Numbered from the stretch's first letter, positions 34,522-44,366 are shown. The stretch: DNA of 64,000 nt from Sphingomonas taxi (GCF_000764535.1 NZ_CP009571.1:248001-312000); one strand, 5' to 3'. Program-made: numbers and translations. Notes: generated by a model not told the origin, from the letters alone.

Positions 34522-36713
34522 GGTGCCGCCTCGAAAACGAAGGCCGCTCCCACGAAATCACCCTTGAGCGGCGCACGAATGCCCTGCGTCATCCAATAGC
34601 GTCCGCTAGCGATCGTGGGTATGCCTGCCGGCAGTGCACCGCCACCAAGCATCCGCACCCTGTAGCGCTGTTCAGGCGCCAGCCCCAACGGCAGGATCGC
34701 ACCCGGGTTGTCGCGCCACATCGATGAATGCAGCATCTGGAACAGCACCGCCTGTCGCTGATCCCGGCCCACGTACATCGTCGCGGACGTCGAGACCGAC
34801 GCATCGGGGCTTACCAAGCGATAGAGTTTTCCGCGCTGCACGGTCGGGCGAATGGTCTTGTAGGCAGCGATCCATTTCGTCGCGGTCGCAAAGTCCTCCG
34901 CCTGCCATTTGATCAGGTTCGCGCCGATCCCAAGCCCGCCCTGCATCGCGGACAGGAACCGATAGTCGAGCGAGGTGACACGCGTGTTCGCCCAATTGGG
35001 ACTGTCGGTCACCCACGCCATCATCGTTGCCGGCGCATAGGCGCGGGTAAAGCCGTCCTGGATTGCGAGCCGGTCCGATGGATCGGTATTGTCCGATGGC
35101 CAAACCTCGTCGACCCGCGCCATCATCCCCAGATCGACGCGGCCGCCGCCCCCCGCGCACCCCTCGATTTCCAGACCCGGATGGCGCTGCCGCAGCGTAT
35201 CGAGGATCGCGTACAGGTTGCGGATATAGTCCACGTAAAGCCTTTGCTGATCCTCCGGTGCCTGTCCGGGCCAGCCCGGTTCGGTCCAGCGGCGGTTGAC
35301 GTCCCATTTGAGGAAGGCGATGTCGTTCTCGCTCACCAGCCGGTCGAGCCAGCCGAGGACATGCGCGCGGACATCGGCACGCGCGAGGTTCAGGACGAGC
35401 TGGTTGCGCGCTTCGGTGCGGGGACGCCCGGGGAAGGCAATCACCCAATCGGGATGCCTGCGATACAGGTCACTGTCGGGATTGACCGATTCCGGTTCGA
35501 CCCACAGGCCGAAATCCATACCGAGCGACTTCACCTTATCGATCAGCGGCTTCAGCCCATTGGGGAATTTGCGCGGGTTGACGGTCCAGTCGCCCAATCC
35601 GGCGCGGTCGCTGTCGCGTGCGCCGAACCAGCCATCGTCCACCACAAACCGCTCGGCACCGATCGCCGCCGCCTTCTCCGCCAGCGCCATCTGCCCTGAT
35701 TCCGTTACGTCGAACGCGGTTGCTTCCCAGCTGTTGTACAGCACCGGGCGCAGCTTCGCGCGGGCATGGTCCGGCAAAATGTGTGCGAGTTGAAAATCGT
35801 GGAAGGTACGCGATGCGCCGCCCATTCCATGATCCGAATATCCGGCATAGAAGACCGGCGTCTCCAGCGTTTCGCCCGGCTTCAATCGCCACGCGAAATC
35901 GTAAGGATTGTACCCCGCTGCAATCCTCACCCGACCTAGCACGTCCTGGGCGACGCTGATCCGGAACGAGCCCGACCAGGCGAGGGCGCCGAACCACACG
36001 GGGCCGCTTTCCTCGGCGGTCTTGCCCTCTTTGCCGATCGCGAACCATGGGTTGTTGCCATGGCCGGTCAGGCCGCGCCGGCTTTCGATCGCCGTCAGGG
36101 CCGGCGTGACCGGCACCGTCTTCAACGTCCATTCCGCGGCATGCCGCCCGGTCAGATAGTTCAGACGATAATCGTCGCCGCTCGGCAGCGTGAACACCGC
36201 CGCGGCGAGCTGTTCGACCCGCACCGGGCGACGGCTGCCGTTGTGGATGGTCGCCGAGCGCGCGAGGATGCCCGTGTCGGGATCGATCGTGTAGCGCAGG
36301 GTCGCGGTGAAGGGCTGCGCGATATCGGCCAGTTCGACCGTCAGCGTTTCGCCATCGACGCGGTGGCTGCGGTATTTGAGGACGAGGTCGCGATTGCCGT
36401 CCGCAAACGCAACTTTGACGCCCGGTTCGGTGACCAGCCCTTCGCCTTGCCCCGGAAACTCCTGCGCCGTCACGGTGGGTGTCGGATCGAAGCTCGACGG
36501 TTCGGTGACGATCGGCACGACGATGGGATCGCTCTCGGCTACGGCACCACCCCAGTGGATCGATCGCAGATAGCCCTTGTCGTCGATACCGAGCGCATAG
36601 GTCACGCCGTTGCCATCGAGCCGGAACACCCGCGCGCCCGGCGCTGCCGTAACCCGCGCCTGCGCCGGTATCGCCAGAACCACGAACGGCAGGCCGAGCC
36701 ACAGGCGTCGCAT
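34518..36713 (-). CDS. Exported GH36 alpha-galactosidase
   Basis: 731 residues with signal peptide MRRLWLGLPFVVLAIPAQA. GH36 catalytic barrel: N-terminal beta-sandwich, FVVDDGWFG, nucleophile Asp471 in LKWDVNRRW, acid/base Asp541 in WPSDNTD, and FLKWD context typical of alpha-galactosidases/GH36 of melibiase clan GH-D. Length is usual. The periplasmic location would let it remove galactose from raffinose-family sugars after outer-membrane passage. Last gene of the four-gene operon; its ATG overlaps the preceding stop by one base (TGATG) with a GTG three bases earlier as an alternative. Confidence 0.9.
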   Translation of the reverse strand: MRRLWLGLPFVVLAIPAQARVTAAPGARVFRLDGNGVTYALGIDDKGYLRSIHWGGAVAESDPIVVPIVTEPSSFDPTPTVTAQEFPGQGEGLVTEPGVKVAFADGNRDLVLKYRSHRVDGETLTVELADIAQPFTATLRYTIDPDTGILARSATIHNGSRRPVRVEQLAAAVFTLPSGDDYRLNYLTGRHAAEWTLKTVPVTPALTAIESRRGLTGHGNNPWFAIGKEGKTAEESGPVWFGALAWSGSFRISVAQDVLGRVRIAAGYNPYDFAWRLKPGETLETPVFYAGYSDHGMGGASRTFHDFQLAHILPDHARAKLRPVLYNSWEATAFDVTESGQMALAEKAAAIGAERFVVDDGWFGARDSDRAGLGDWTVNPRKFPNGLKPLIDKVKSLGMDFGLWVEPESVNPDSDLYRRHPDWVIAFPGRPRTEARNQLVLNLARADVRAHVLGWLDRLVSENDIAFLKWDVNRRWTEPGWPGQAPEDQQRLYVDYIRNLYAILDTLRQRHPGLEIEGCAGGGGRVDLGMMARVDEVWPSDNTDPSDRLAIQDGFTRAYAPATMMAWVTDSPNWANTRVTSLDYRFLSAMQGGLGIGANLIKWQAEDFATATKWIAAYKTIRPTVQRGKLYRLVSPDASVSTSATMYVGRDQRQAVLFQMLHSSMWRDNPGAILPLGLAPEQRYRVRMLGGGALPAGIPTIASGRYWMTQGIRAPLKGDFVGAAFVFEAAP

Positions 36714-37870
36714 CACCGCGGCACCACGACGGTCGCCGTATCGCCCTGCAACGCCAGCCGGAACCAGGGCGCCGCCGTTCCGCCGAAATGCGCGCGGCGG
36801 ACCGTCGCGTCATCCAGCGGCTTGCAGGCCAATCCCCAGAAATCGACGAAGCTGATGACGTCGCCTTCGCCCGTCACCCACCAGCAATAGCCCTGATACG
36901 GCTCCGCCGGCGGATTCGCGGCGACGAGGCCCGAACCGTTGAGCGGACGCCAGGGGCCCGACATGTCGGATGCGACCATGCCGTACAATCCGGTTGGCGC
37001 GCCAAGGCCATCGGCGAAGCGCTTCGCCTGGGTCGACCAGAACAGATAATACAGGCCGTCGCGGTGCACGATGTGCGGGCGTTCCAGCTCGCTATTGACG
37101 CCGATCGCTTCGACCAGCGGCGGTGCCAGCGTCCACGCATCGTCGCTGCTCGCCCGGCGCGCGACACCGACAACGCCATCATGCACGTCGTCGACCCGGC
37201 CCGCCGATCCGCTGAACAGCAGATATTCGGCGTTATCCGCAGGGTCGCGGAAATATCCGGGATCGCGGAAGCCCTTGATGCGGCCGTCCACTGCGTCCTC
37301 CTGGTCGGCGCGGAGGTACAATTCGCCATCCGCCGCGATGGACTCGACCGGCATACTCCAGTCGCCAACCCGCCCGTCGGCGAAGCGCCCGCGCGTTTCG
37401 AACAGCCGCTGTTCGAAGGTGCGCGGTCCGCCTTTGCGCCCCGATGCGGTGAAATACATCGTCAGCGTGACGCCATCGTCGTCCAGCACTGCCGACCCCG
37501 ACCATTCGCGGCTGCCCGGCGTGAACCCGTCCGGAAAGGCATTTCCATGATCGCGCCAGCCGTCCGCGCCATGGCTGGTCAGCCGGATGCGCGCCGCGTC
37601 GTGCCGGTCGTCGGGATCGGCGAACCGCGGCGTCGCGAGGAAGAACCACCAGCTGCAGCCCTCGACGATCACCGTCCGGCCGTCGGCATCGGCGATCTGC
37701 CACATATCCCACAGGTCGTGACCGGCGATGATCGGAACGACATCGGCCGCCGTGATGACCGGAAGCGCCGCGGCGGGCTGGTCCGCCGCCCTTCGTGCCT
37801 GCGCCGCGGTCCAGGGCGTCGGGATTTCAGGATCATCGCGAAAAGCCGGGGAGGGAGCGGTCGGGATCAT
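36713..37870 (-). CDS. GH68-family enzyme (levansucrase / beta-fructofuranosidase type)
   Basis: 385 residues, no signal peptide. GH68 five-bladed motifs in order: nucleophile Asp55 in DLWDMWQ, EWSGSAVL, transition-state stabiliser Arg-Asp in GFRDPGYFRDP (202-203), and acid/base Glu263 in ELERPHIV. This order and the spacing are those of levansucrases, inulosucrases and the sucrose/raffinose-hydrolysing members. The lack of a signal argues for a cytoplasmic hydrolase of sucrose or raffinose, rather than the secreted fructan-makers that dominate the family. Overlaps both operon neighbours. Confidence 0.85.
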   Translation of the reverse strand: MIPTAPSPAFRDDPEIPTPWTAAQARRAADQPAAALPVITAADVVPIIAGHDLWDMWQIADADGRTVIVEGCSWWFFLATPRFADPDDRHDAARIRLTSHGADGWRDHGNAFPDGFTPGSREWSGSAVLDDDGVTLTMYFTASGRKGGPRTFEQRLFETRGRFADGRVGDWSMPVESIAADGELYLRADQEDAVDGRIKGFRDPGYFRDPADNAEYLLFSGSAGRVDDVHDGVVGVARRASSDDAWTLAPPLVEAIGVNSELERPHIVHRDGLYYLFWSTQAKRFADGLGAPTGLYGMVASDMSGPWRPLNGSGLVAANPPAEPYQGYCWWVTGEGDVISFVDFWGLACKPLDDATVRRAHFGGTAAPWFRLALQGDTATVVVPR

Positions 37871-39972
37871 GGTGTCTCCAGTGCGAACAGCGCGACGCTC
37901 TCCGCCTTCATCATCGGGATCGGGAGACCGGCCTGTGCCAGCCAGTCGCCGTCGAACAGCACGCCCTCCGCCCGCATCCGGGCGAACAGAGGGGCATCGG
38001 GCGGCGGGTGTCCGTCTTCGCTCGCAAGGTCGATCAGGCGGACACGCACCGGCCCGGCACCGGCCAGCGGCGGCAGCGTCACCGCGGGCGGACGGCGGAC
38101 GATCGTGGGATCGATCCGCGTCACGCTCAGCAACAGGTCGCCGATGTCACCATGCATCTGCCAGACCAGCCCGTCGGGTCCGTCGCCCAGCCAGACGCGG
38201 CCCGTGTGAAGCCGATCCCGTAGCGTCTTGTACCGCGAGATCGCCTCGCCGAGCACCGCCGCATCCCGATCGGTCAGCGTCGCGGGATCCAGCTCGACCC
38301 CGAAATGCCCGGGAAGCGCGACCGCAGCGCGGAACGCCATGCCCTGTCGCCGCCCGGTGGAATGTGCCGGGCTGGCGCCGACATGGCTGCCCATCATCTC
38401 CGGCGGCATGAAGTGCAGATACCCCCGCTGCATCCGCACCCTGCTGACCGCGTCGATACAATCGCTGGTCCAGAACCGGTGTGTCCGCGCCGCGATACCG
38501 GCGTCGATGCGCCCGCCACCGCCTGCACAGGCCTCGATCTCCACCGCCGGATGCGCCACCCGCAGGCGATCGAGCACTGCGTAGGCGCCGACGACCTGTG
38601 CATGATAGCCGGGCCGTCCGTCCGCGCCCCCCGCGGGTGCCAGGTCGCGGTTGTGATCCCATTTCAGATAGGCGATCGGCAGGTCCCGCAGCAGGGCATC
38701 GATCGCCTCGAACAGATAGTTTCGCACCTCCGCCCGACCGAGATCCAGCACCAGCTGATGCCGCGACGTCAGCAACGGAACACCATCCGCCTGCAATGCC
38801 CAATCGGGATGTGCCCGCGCCAGATCGCTGTCCGGGTTGACCATCTCCGGCTCGATCCACAGCCCGAACGTCATGCCGAGGGCCACGACATGATTCGCCA
38901 GCGGCGCCAGTCCGTTCGGATATTTGGTGCGATCCGTCACCCAATCGCCCAACGCCGCGGTGTCGTCGTCGCGCCCTTTGAACCAGCCGTCGTCGAGCAC
39001 GAACCGCTCGACGCCCAAGGCGGCGGAGCGATCCGCGAGCGCCATCAGCGCCGCCTCGTCATGGTCGAAGTAGAACCCTTCCCAGCTGTTCACATGCACG
39101 GCGCGGGGCGGCATCCCCGTTGCCGGCCAGGGCGCGCGGCCGCGGATCGCCGTGTGAAAGCCCTGCATCGCGCCATTCAGCCCGGCGACCGAACATACCG
39201 CCAGCATGTCCGGCGTGTCGTAGCGCTCGCCCGGTGCGAGCCGGCATTCCCCCGGTGCCGGCGCCTCGCCCATCTGGAGCAGCCATACGCCATCGTCGTC
39301 GCGCTCGATCGACAGCCGGTGGTTGCCCGACCAGGCCAGTTGGGCCGCATGCACGCGGCCGCCGTGCCATCCCGCATCCGGTCCCATGACGAACAGGCCC
39401 GGTGGCCCGGCGTGCCCGGTCAGCCCGCGCCGGTTCTCGCGCAACCAGCCGTGCGACGGCATCGGTTCGACCTGCGGGACGAACTCGGCGTTGTGACGGC
39501 CCTGGAAGCTGCGGATACCGGTGCAGTCGGCCGGCAGCGGCAGGGTTCCCGCGGCGAGCCATTCGACGTCGAGCACACCGTCGCCATCGTTGATCACGCT
39601 CGCCGAAAGCGTGATGCCGTCACCGCGGACGGAAATCCGCTGAACCACGGTGACACGCGCGGTCTCATCGACCAGCGTGACGACGATCCCGTCGTCCGTC
39701 GCCACGATCGACCGGGTCTCGAACCAGTGCGCGAAGGCCCGTCCCGCCCGATGCGCGCGCAGCGCCGGCGATCCGAACCAGCCGGAGCCGAACGCCGGCG
39801 TCACGGTCAGCGGCTGATCCACGTCGAGCGAGAAGGACGTCAGCGGACGGACGTCGGCAAGCGGCGGCAAGGCCGCGGCATCGACCTTTGGTCCCCACCA
39901 CCGCCATACCGGAGGCCGATCGCCACGCGCTTCCAGCACCAGACTGGTGGTGGGTCCGTTGTGTACGATCAT
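37867..39972 (-). CDS. Cytoplasmic GH36 alpha-galactosidase
   Basis: 701 residues without signal peptide, homologous to the exported GH36 of the same operon. Catalytic residues: nucleophile Asp439 in AYLKWDHNRD, acid/base Asp504 in WTSDCID; GLWIEPEMVNPDSDL precedes the nucleophile, as usual. Cytoplasmic GH36 members act on raffinose, stachyose and melibiose taken up by permeases. The start is the ATG overlapping the carrier's stop by four bases; reading further upstream is not protein-like. Together with the exported copy it allows cleavage on both sides of the inner membrane. Confidence 0.92.
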   Translation of the reverse strand: MIVHNGPTTSLVLEARGDRPPVWRWWGPKVDAAALPPLADVRPLTSFSLDVDQPLTVTPAFGSGWFGSPALRAHRAGRAFAHWFETRSIVATDDGIVVTLVDETARVTVVQRISVRGDGITLSASVINDGDGVLDVEWLAAGTLPLPADCTGIRSFQGRHNAEFVPQVEPMPSHGWLRENRRGLTGHAGPPGLFVMGPDAGWHGGRVHAAQLAWSGNHRLSIERDDDGVWLLQMGEAPAPGECRLAPGERYDTPDMLAVCSVAGLNGAMQGFHTAIRGRAPWPATGMPPRAVHVNSWEGFYFDHDEAALMALADRSAALGVERFVLDDGWFKGRDDDTAALGDWVTDRTKYPNGLAPLANHVVALGMTFGLWIEPEMVNPDSDLARAHPDWALQADGVPLLTSRHQLVLDLGRAEVRNYLFEAIDALLRDLPIAYLKWDHNRDLAPAGGADGRPGYHAQVVGAYAVLDRLRVAHPAVEIEACAGGGGRIDAGIAARTHRFWTSDCIDAVSRVRMQRGYLHFMPPEMMGSHVGASPAHSTGRRQGMAFRAAVALPGHFGVELDPATLTDRDAAVLGEAISRYKTLRDRLHTGRVWLGDGPDGLVWQMHGDIGDLLLSVTRIDPTIVRRPPAVTLPPLAGAGPVRVRLIDLASEDGHPPPDAPLFARMRAEGVLFDGDWLAQAGLPIPMMKAESVALFALETP

Positions 39973-41309
39973 CGGGCGCTGGCTCCGACGGGGAGTCCCT
40001 GAGCATTGCGCTCGCGCACGCTCCAGACCGCTGCGGCTGCCGCGAACATGAGCACACCGCACAAGGTCAGGACGTTCCGCGGGTCACTGCCGAGCAATCG
40101 GTCGTAGAACAGCCACATCGTACCCGAGAAGATCAGCATCGGGATCACGATCATCATGTTGAAGATGCCCATATAGACGCCGGTTCGTTCCGTCGGGATC
40201 GCCCCGGCCAGGATGACGTACGGATTGCCCATGATGCTTGCCCAGCCGATGCCGATGCCGATCGCGGGCAGAAACAGCATGGCTTTGTCCGTGACGTGCG
40301 GCAGCCACAACATGCCGGCCCCCGCCAGGATCAGGCAGGCGGCATGCAGGCTCGCCGCGCCCACTCGCTTCGCCAGCGGCACCATCGCGAATGCCGCGAC
40401 GAAGGCGACGCCGTTATACCACGCCGCCATCTCACCGTTGGTCAGCACCGCGGAATGGAAGCCGGAGGATGTCGGTACGTCGGTGCGGTACACCGATCGC
40501 CCGACCGAATAGATGACATAGGCCCAGTATGCGGCCATCGCGTACCATTGGAACAAGCTCATCAGCGCCAGCTTGCGCATGGCAACGGGCATGTCGTGGA
40601 TCGCCGATGCGATCTCTCCCAGCATAGCGCCGAACCCCTTGGGCTCGGCGGCGATCCGAAGCTTCTCCTCCGCCGACAACGGCAGTTCGGGAACCCGTCG
40701 GATCGACCAAAGGATCGTCGTGAAGCTCAACGCCGCGCCGACCATGAAGGCGATCCGCGCCGTATAGGGGATGTTGTGCGCATCGACCCAGTCCTGGTTC
40801 ATCCCCGCCCAGACCAGCACCGACGGGGTAAGGAACGCCAGCATCTGCGCGAGGCCGGTGAAGGCGCTCTGCGTCAGGAACCCGATCTGGTGCTGGTCCT
40901 CGTTCAGCCGGTCGGAAACATAGGCACGATACGGCTCCATCGTGATGTTGTTGCCGGCATCGAGGATCCACAGCATCGACACCGCCATCAGCAGCGACGA
41001 ACTCAGCGGCATGAAGAACAACCCTGCTGCGCAGAGCAGCGCTCCCATCAGGAAATACGGCGTTCGTCGCCCCCAGCGGCTGTCGGTCCGGTCGCTCATC
41101 GCACCGATCAGGGGCTGAACAAGCAGACCGGTCATCGGTCCCGCCAGTTGCAATAGCGGCAGCGACGCCTCCGAAGCTCCTAGATAGCTGTAGATCGGCG
41201 CCATATTCCCCTGCTGCAGCCCGAACGAGAACTGGAGACCGAGGAAGCCGAGGTTCATCTCGAGGATTCGCGGTAGCGATAGGTGTGGCTTCGAACCGGG
41301 CAGGGGCAT
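39969..41309 (-). CDS. MFS sugar carrier (sucrose/raffinose type)
   Basis: 446 residues, twelve predicted membrane helices. Seen: the inner loop DRTDSRWGRRTPYFLMG, the family-conserved motif between helices 2 and 3, and FQWYAMAAYWAYVIY. Alignment by eye favours the SUT/GPH-like disaccharide carriers seen next to alpha-galactosidases. First gene of the four-gene operon; the ATG chosen has GAGG six bases before it, with an ATG two codons earlier as alternative. A LacI-type site lies about 74 bases upstream. Confidence 0.85.
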   Translation of the reverse strand: MPLPGSKPHLSLPRILEMNLGFLGLQFSFGLQQGNMAPIYSYLGASEASLPLLQLAGPMTGLLVQPLIGAMSDRTDSRWGRRTPYFLMGALLCAAGLFFMPLSSSLLMAVSMLWILDAGNNITMEPYRAYVSDRLNEDQHQIGFLTQSAFTGLAQMLAFLTPSVLVWAGMNQDWVDAHNIPYTARIAFMVGAALSFTTILWSIRRVPELPLSAEEKLRIAAEPKGFGAMLGEIASAIHDMPVAMRKLALMSLFQWYAMAAYWAYVIYSVGRSVYRTDVPTSSGFHSAVLTNGEMAAWYNGVAFVAAFAMVPLAKRVGAASLHAACLILAGAGMLWLPHVTDKAMLFLPAIGIGIGWASIMGNPYVILAGAIPTERTGVYMGIFNMMIVIPMLIFSGTMWLFYDRLLGSDPRNVLTLCGVLMFAAAAAVWSVRERNAQGLPVGASAR

Positions 41310-41937
41310 CGACATCCTCAATGGCTGATGCCCATCTTCGCAGGCGTCAGCGGGGCATATCAGCAATAAGCCAGGGGGCACAACAATCGATTGCGAAAAG
41401 TTTTAGCCGGCATGCCCGGATCGTTTGGCGCACATGAAAAGAGGGTCTGGCGGGACTGCCAAGGCAGGATCGGTCTTCCCGATGCCGCCGGGGGCGGCCG
41501 TTTTCCGTAACCTGTTCCCGACTTCGTCGTCCTGAAGCGCGTGTTGGAGAGGGATCGGGAGGCAATGTGCAGGAAAGGTCCGCCTACGTCAGCAATCCTC
41601 ACGAAGACGCGCGATAGCTGCCTGATTGCACTGCCCCCAAACCAAGCCGTTCCGCGTGGCCAATTGCGCTCCCGGGGGCTCCGCTCGCATAAATGGGCGG
41701 CAGGACTCGAGCAGCAAAAAATGTGCTCGAATGGCCGGGATTGGGTGATGTTGACCGGAGACTGCGACGTACCTCATCTGTCGCGGCAGAGGCGCATCCA
41801 GGTTATCCCAGCGGTAGCGGCGCACACCGATGCGAAGATCCAGCGAGCATGCCATCGCCGTTCTCCGTCCGTGGCTCGTCAGGTGTCTGACCGACGGCGC
41901 TACTAACGCTGCATCCGTGTCGATGGTACTCTCGGCC
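41310..41937. other. Divergent promoter region between sugar operon and antiporter
   Basis: About 630 bases with no gene-like frame. It holds the LacI-type site at 41383 and, presumably, promoters for the sugar operon and the antiporter gene. Nothing else stood out. Confidence 0.5.
41383..41394. promoter_or_regulatory. Candidate LacI-type operator before the sugar operon
   Basis: ACAATCGATTGC, whose reverse complement GCAATCGATTGT matches 11 of 12 bases of the site before the TonB receptor (GCAAACGATTGT). It contains the CG-centred TCGATTG core, and lies about 74 bases before the carrier start. Confidence 0.6.
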
Positions 41938-43473
41938 ATGACCTTCTTCGAGAGCCTGCTGGCACTGTTATTGGTTGCCATACTCCTGCTGCAGATTGCT
42001 CGCCGCATCGGGCTACCGTACCCGGCGATGCTTGCCATTGCGGGCATGGCAGTGGCGTTTGTACCAGGGGTCGCGGCGATCCGACTCGATCCGGGCACCG
42101 CGCTGGCACTGTTTATCGCTCCGGTGCTGCTTGACGCGGCGTTCGACTTCCCGCTCGTGACGGCCGGGCGGCTGTGGCGCCCGCTGGTGATCCTGATCGT
42201 CGGCGCGGTACTCGCGACGACCGCGATAGTCGCATGGATCGGATGGGCGGTGGCCGGGCTTCCCATTGCAGCGGCTATCGTGCTCGGTGCGATCGTGGCG
42301 CCGCCCGATGCCGCGGCCGCGACCGCGGTGATCGGCGCGTTGGCGCTGCCGCGAACGACGGTGTCCGTCCTGAAAGGCGAAAGCCTGCTCAACGACGCCA
42401 CCGCACTATTATTGTTCTCGGGCGCGCTCGCATTTCAAATGGCGGAGGGATCGCCGGGGGCAATCGGACTGCACGTGGCGATTGCGGTACCCGGTGGGAT
42501 CTTGCTCGGCGTGGTGCTCTCGTGGCCGGTACGGTGGATCCAGCGCTTCGCGGGCAAGACGCTCGGCGCAAACCTCCTCCAGTTTGTCACCGCCTGGGTG
42601 ATCTGGCTGATCGCGGACCATCTCGATCTGTCGGCTGTGCTGGCAGTCGTCGCGTTCGCAGTGACGGCGGCCCATTCGCCAAACGCCGGCTCGTCGCCGC
42701 GGATGCGCGTTCACTCCTTCGCGGTCTGGGCAGCAGTGGTCTTCCTGCTCAACGTCACCGCGTTCCTGGTGATGGGGATGCAGGCGCGCTCGATCCTGGA
42801 GCGGCTGCCGGGCGACGGGATCTGGCCTGCACTACGGTTCTCAGGACTGGTCGTGCTGGCGGTGATCGCGACGCGCTTCGTCGTGGTGATGGCGTGGGGG
42901 CAGGTCGCTCGTCGATCGCGAAGCGCACGCGGCGCGCTGTCGCCCCCGACGATCGGGCAAAGCGTCCTTGTCGGCTGGTGCGGGATGCGCGGGCTTGTCA
43001 CGCTGGCGACGGCCTTCGCCCTTCCCGCGACGTTTCCGCAGCGCGACCTCGTGGTGCTGACGGCGTTCTCGGTCGTGCTGGCGACCTTGGTAGGGCAGGG
43101 GCTGACGCTCGCACCGCTGATCCGCTGGCTGGGCTTGGACCGGATGGAGAATCCCGCGGACGAGATGTGGGCCGCCCGTACCCGGCTGGTCAATGTCGCG
43201 CTCGACGAGTTGCGGAGCCATCCCCAGGCGGAAGATCTCGCTCGGTTGTTCGAAGCCAAGCGAGATAAGCACGACCGTCCAGAGTTGCTGGACTGGATCA
43301 AGGGGCAGCACAGCGCCGGGCTTGCCGTGGTGTCGGCACAACGGGCCGAGCTGGCCCGGCTACTGAATGGCGAAGAAGTCGGGATAGACAGTTTCTACGT
43401 TCTGCAAGAAGAACTCGACTGGAGGGAGCTAACCTTATTGCCCGAGGAGGAGCGGCGGATCGCCGAGACATGA
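41938..43473 (+). CDS. CPA1-family Na+/H+ antiporter
   Basis: 511 residues. About twelve membrane helices with the CPA1 transport-core motifs: GAIVAPPDAAAATAVIG, GESLLNDATALLLFSGAL (the ND pair of helix 6), and WCGMRGLVTLATAFALP before helix 11. The C-terminus is a soluble helical tail (LVNVALDELRSHPQAEDLARLFEAK) of about 110 residues. Likely inner-membrane sodium/proton exchange. Choice between starts at 41923 and 41938 is uncertain as neither has a clear ribosome site. Confidence 0.88.
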   Translation: MTFFESLLALLLVAILLLQIARRIGLPYPAMLAIAGMAVAFVPGVAAIRLDPGTALALFIAPVLLDAAFDFPLVTAGRLWRPLVILIVGAVLATTAIVAWIGWAVAGLPIAAAIVLGAIVAPPDAAAATAVIGALALPRTTVSVLKGESLLNDATALLLFSGALAFQMAEGSPGAIGLHVAIAVPGGILLGVVLSWPVRWIQRFAGKTLGANLLQFVTAWVIWLIADHLDLSAVLAVVAFAVTAAHSPNAGSSPRMRVHSFAVWAAVVFLLNVTAFLVMGMQARSILERLPGDGIWPALRFSGLVVLAVIATRFVVVMAWGQVARRSRSARGALSPPTIGQSVLVGWCGMRGLVTLATAFALPATFPQRDLVVLTAFSVVLATLVGQGLTLAPLIRWLGLDRMENPADEMWAARTRLVNVALDELRSHPQAEDLARLFEAKRDKHDRPELLDWIKGQHSAGLAVVSAQRAELARLLNGEEVGIDSFYVLQEELDWRELTLLPEEERRIAET

Positions 43474-43607
43474 ACGTCTCCCGTCATCGGGATGTATTGC
43501 ATGCGGCCCACACGGGTCCACGCTTGAACGAATGGCCAGTTTCAAGGCTCATTGCGACGTCGTGAATGTCGTTTCTTGGGTCGACAGCGTCGAGCTGCTG
43601 AATGCGT

Positions 43608-44366
43608 CTACCGTATGGCAGCCAAGACGTCGTCGAGTTGCTCGATTTGTGGAAAGTGGCCGGCCGCTGCGATGGACTGCATCCGCGCGTGCGGGATCAA
43701 AGTTGCAAACTGCTGTCCATAAGCCGGGGTCACGATCCGGTCACTTTCCCCCCAGAGCACCAGTGTCGGAATGTTGACGCTGGAAAGGCGGCCTCGCAGC
43801 GATGGATCGTGCATGAACGGCTCGCCGGCATAGACGCGCAACGCACGTTGATTGTTCGCCATGGTCGTTGCCGCCGCGGCATCCCTCGGCACCAATGCGC
43901 GTGATGGGTCATGGAATGAGTGTGCAAGCAGCAAGGCGGGCGGCAGTGTGGCGGGATCGACGATTCCACCGCCTTCGGGCGTCGGGTCGAGCCCCACAGC
44001 ATCGATGATGACCTGCTCGGCGATGCGCGGACTGCGGCGAAGCCCTGTCTCGATCGCCAGCCATCCGCCAACCGAGTTACCGATCAAGCTGACATCGCCG
44101 ATCTCGAGCCACTCGATCAGCGCGAGTGCCATGATCGCCAGATCGTCAATGCGGTGAAACCAACTAGGCCGAGGTTCACCGTCGAAACCTGGATAGACCG
44201 GGATGATAGCGCGCCTGCCCCGTGCGGCCAGGCCCGTGGCAAGGCCCATCATCGATCCTGGGCCGGCACCACCATGCAGGAGCAGCGTAGGACGCCCGCT
44301 TCCCATCTCGTACCAGGCGATCGGGAGCGCATCCGCAAACAGCGTAGTACGGGAGATCTCAATCAT
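43608..44366 (-). CDS. Alpha/beta hydrolase
   Basis: 252 residues. Oxyanion HGGAGPGS, nucleophile elbow GNSVGGW (Ser near residue 97), acid Asp in LWGESDRIV, and catalytic His in AAGHFPQIE. This pattern fits carbon-carbon hydrolases and related esterases of meta-cleavage type, but the elbow sequence alone does not assign a substrate. It stands apart, with the next gene beginning 240 bases downstream on the same strand. Confidence 0.87.
   Translation of the reverse strand: MIEISRTTLFADALPIAWYEMGSGRPTLLLHGGAGPGSMMGLATGLAARGRRAIIPVYPGFDGEPRPSWFHRIDDLAIMALALIEWLEIGDVSLIGNSVGGWLAIETGLRRSPRIAEQVIIDAVGLDPTPEGGGIVDPATLPPALLLAHSFHDPSRALVPRDAAAATTMANNQRALRVYAGEPFMHDPSLRGRLSSVNIPTLVLWGESDRIVTPAYGQQFATLIPHARMQSIAAAGHFPQIEQLDDVLAAIR

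Noticed and set aside
36788..40002. Long plus-strand frames opposite the GH68 and GH36 genes
   Set aside because: Antisense of well-motif-supported glycosidases; no start signals or family similarity.
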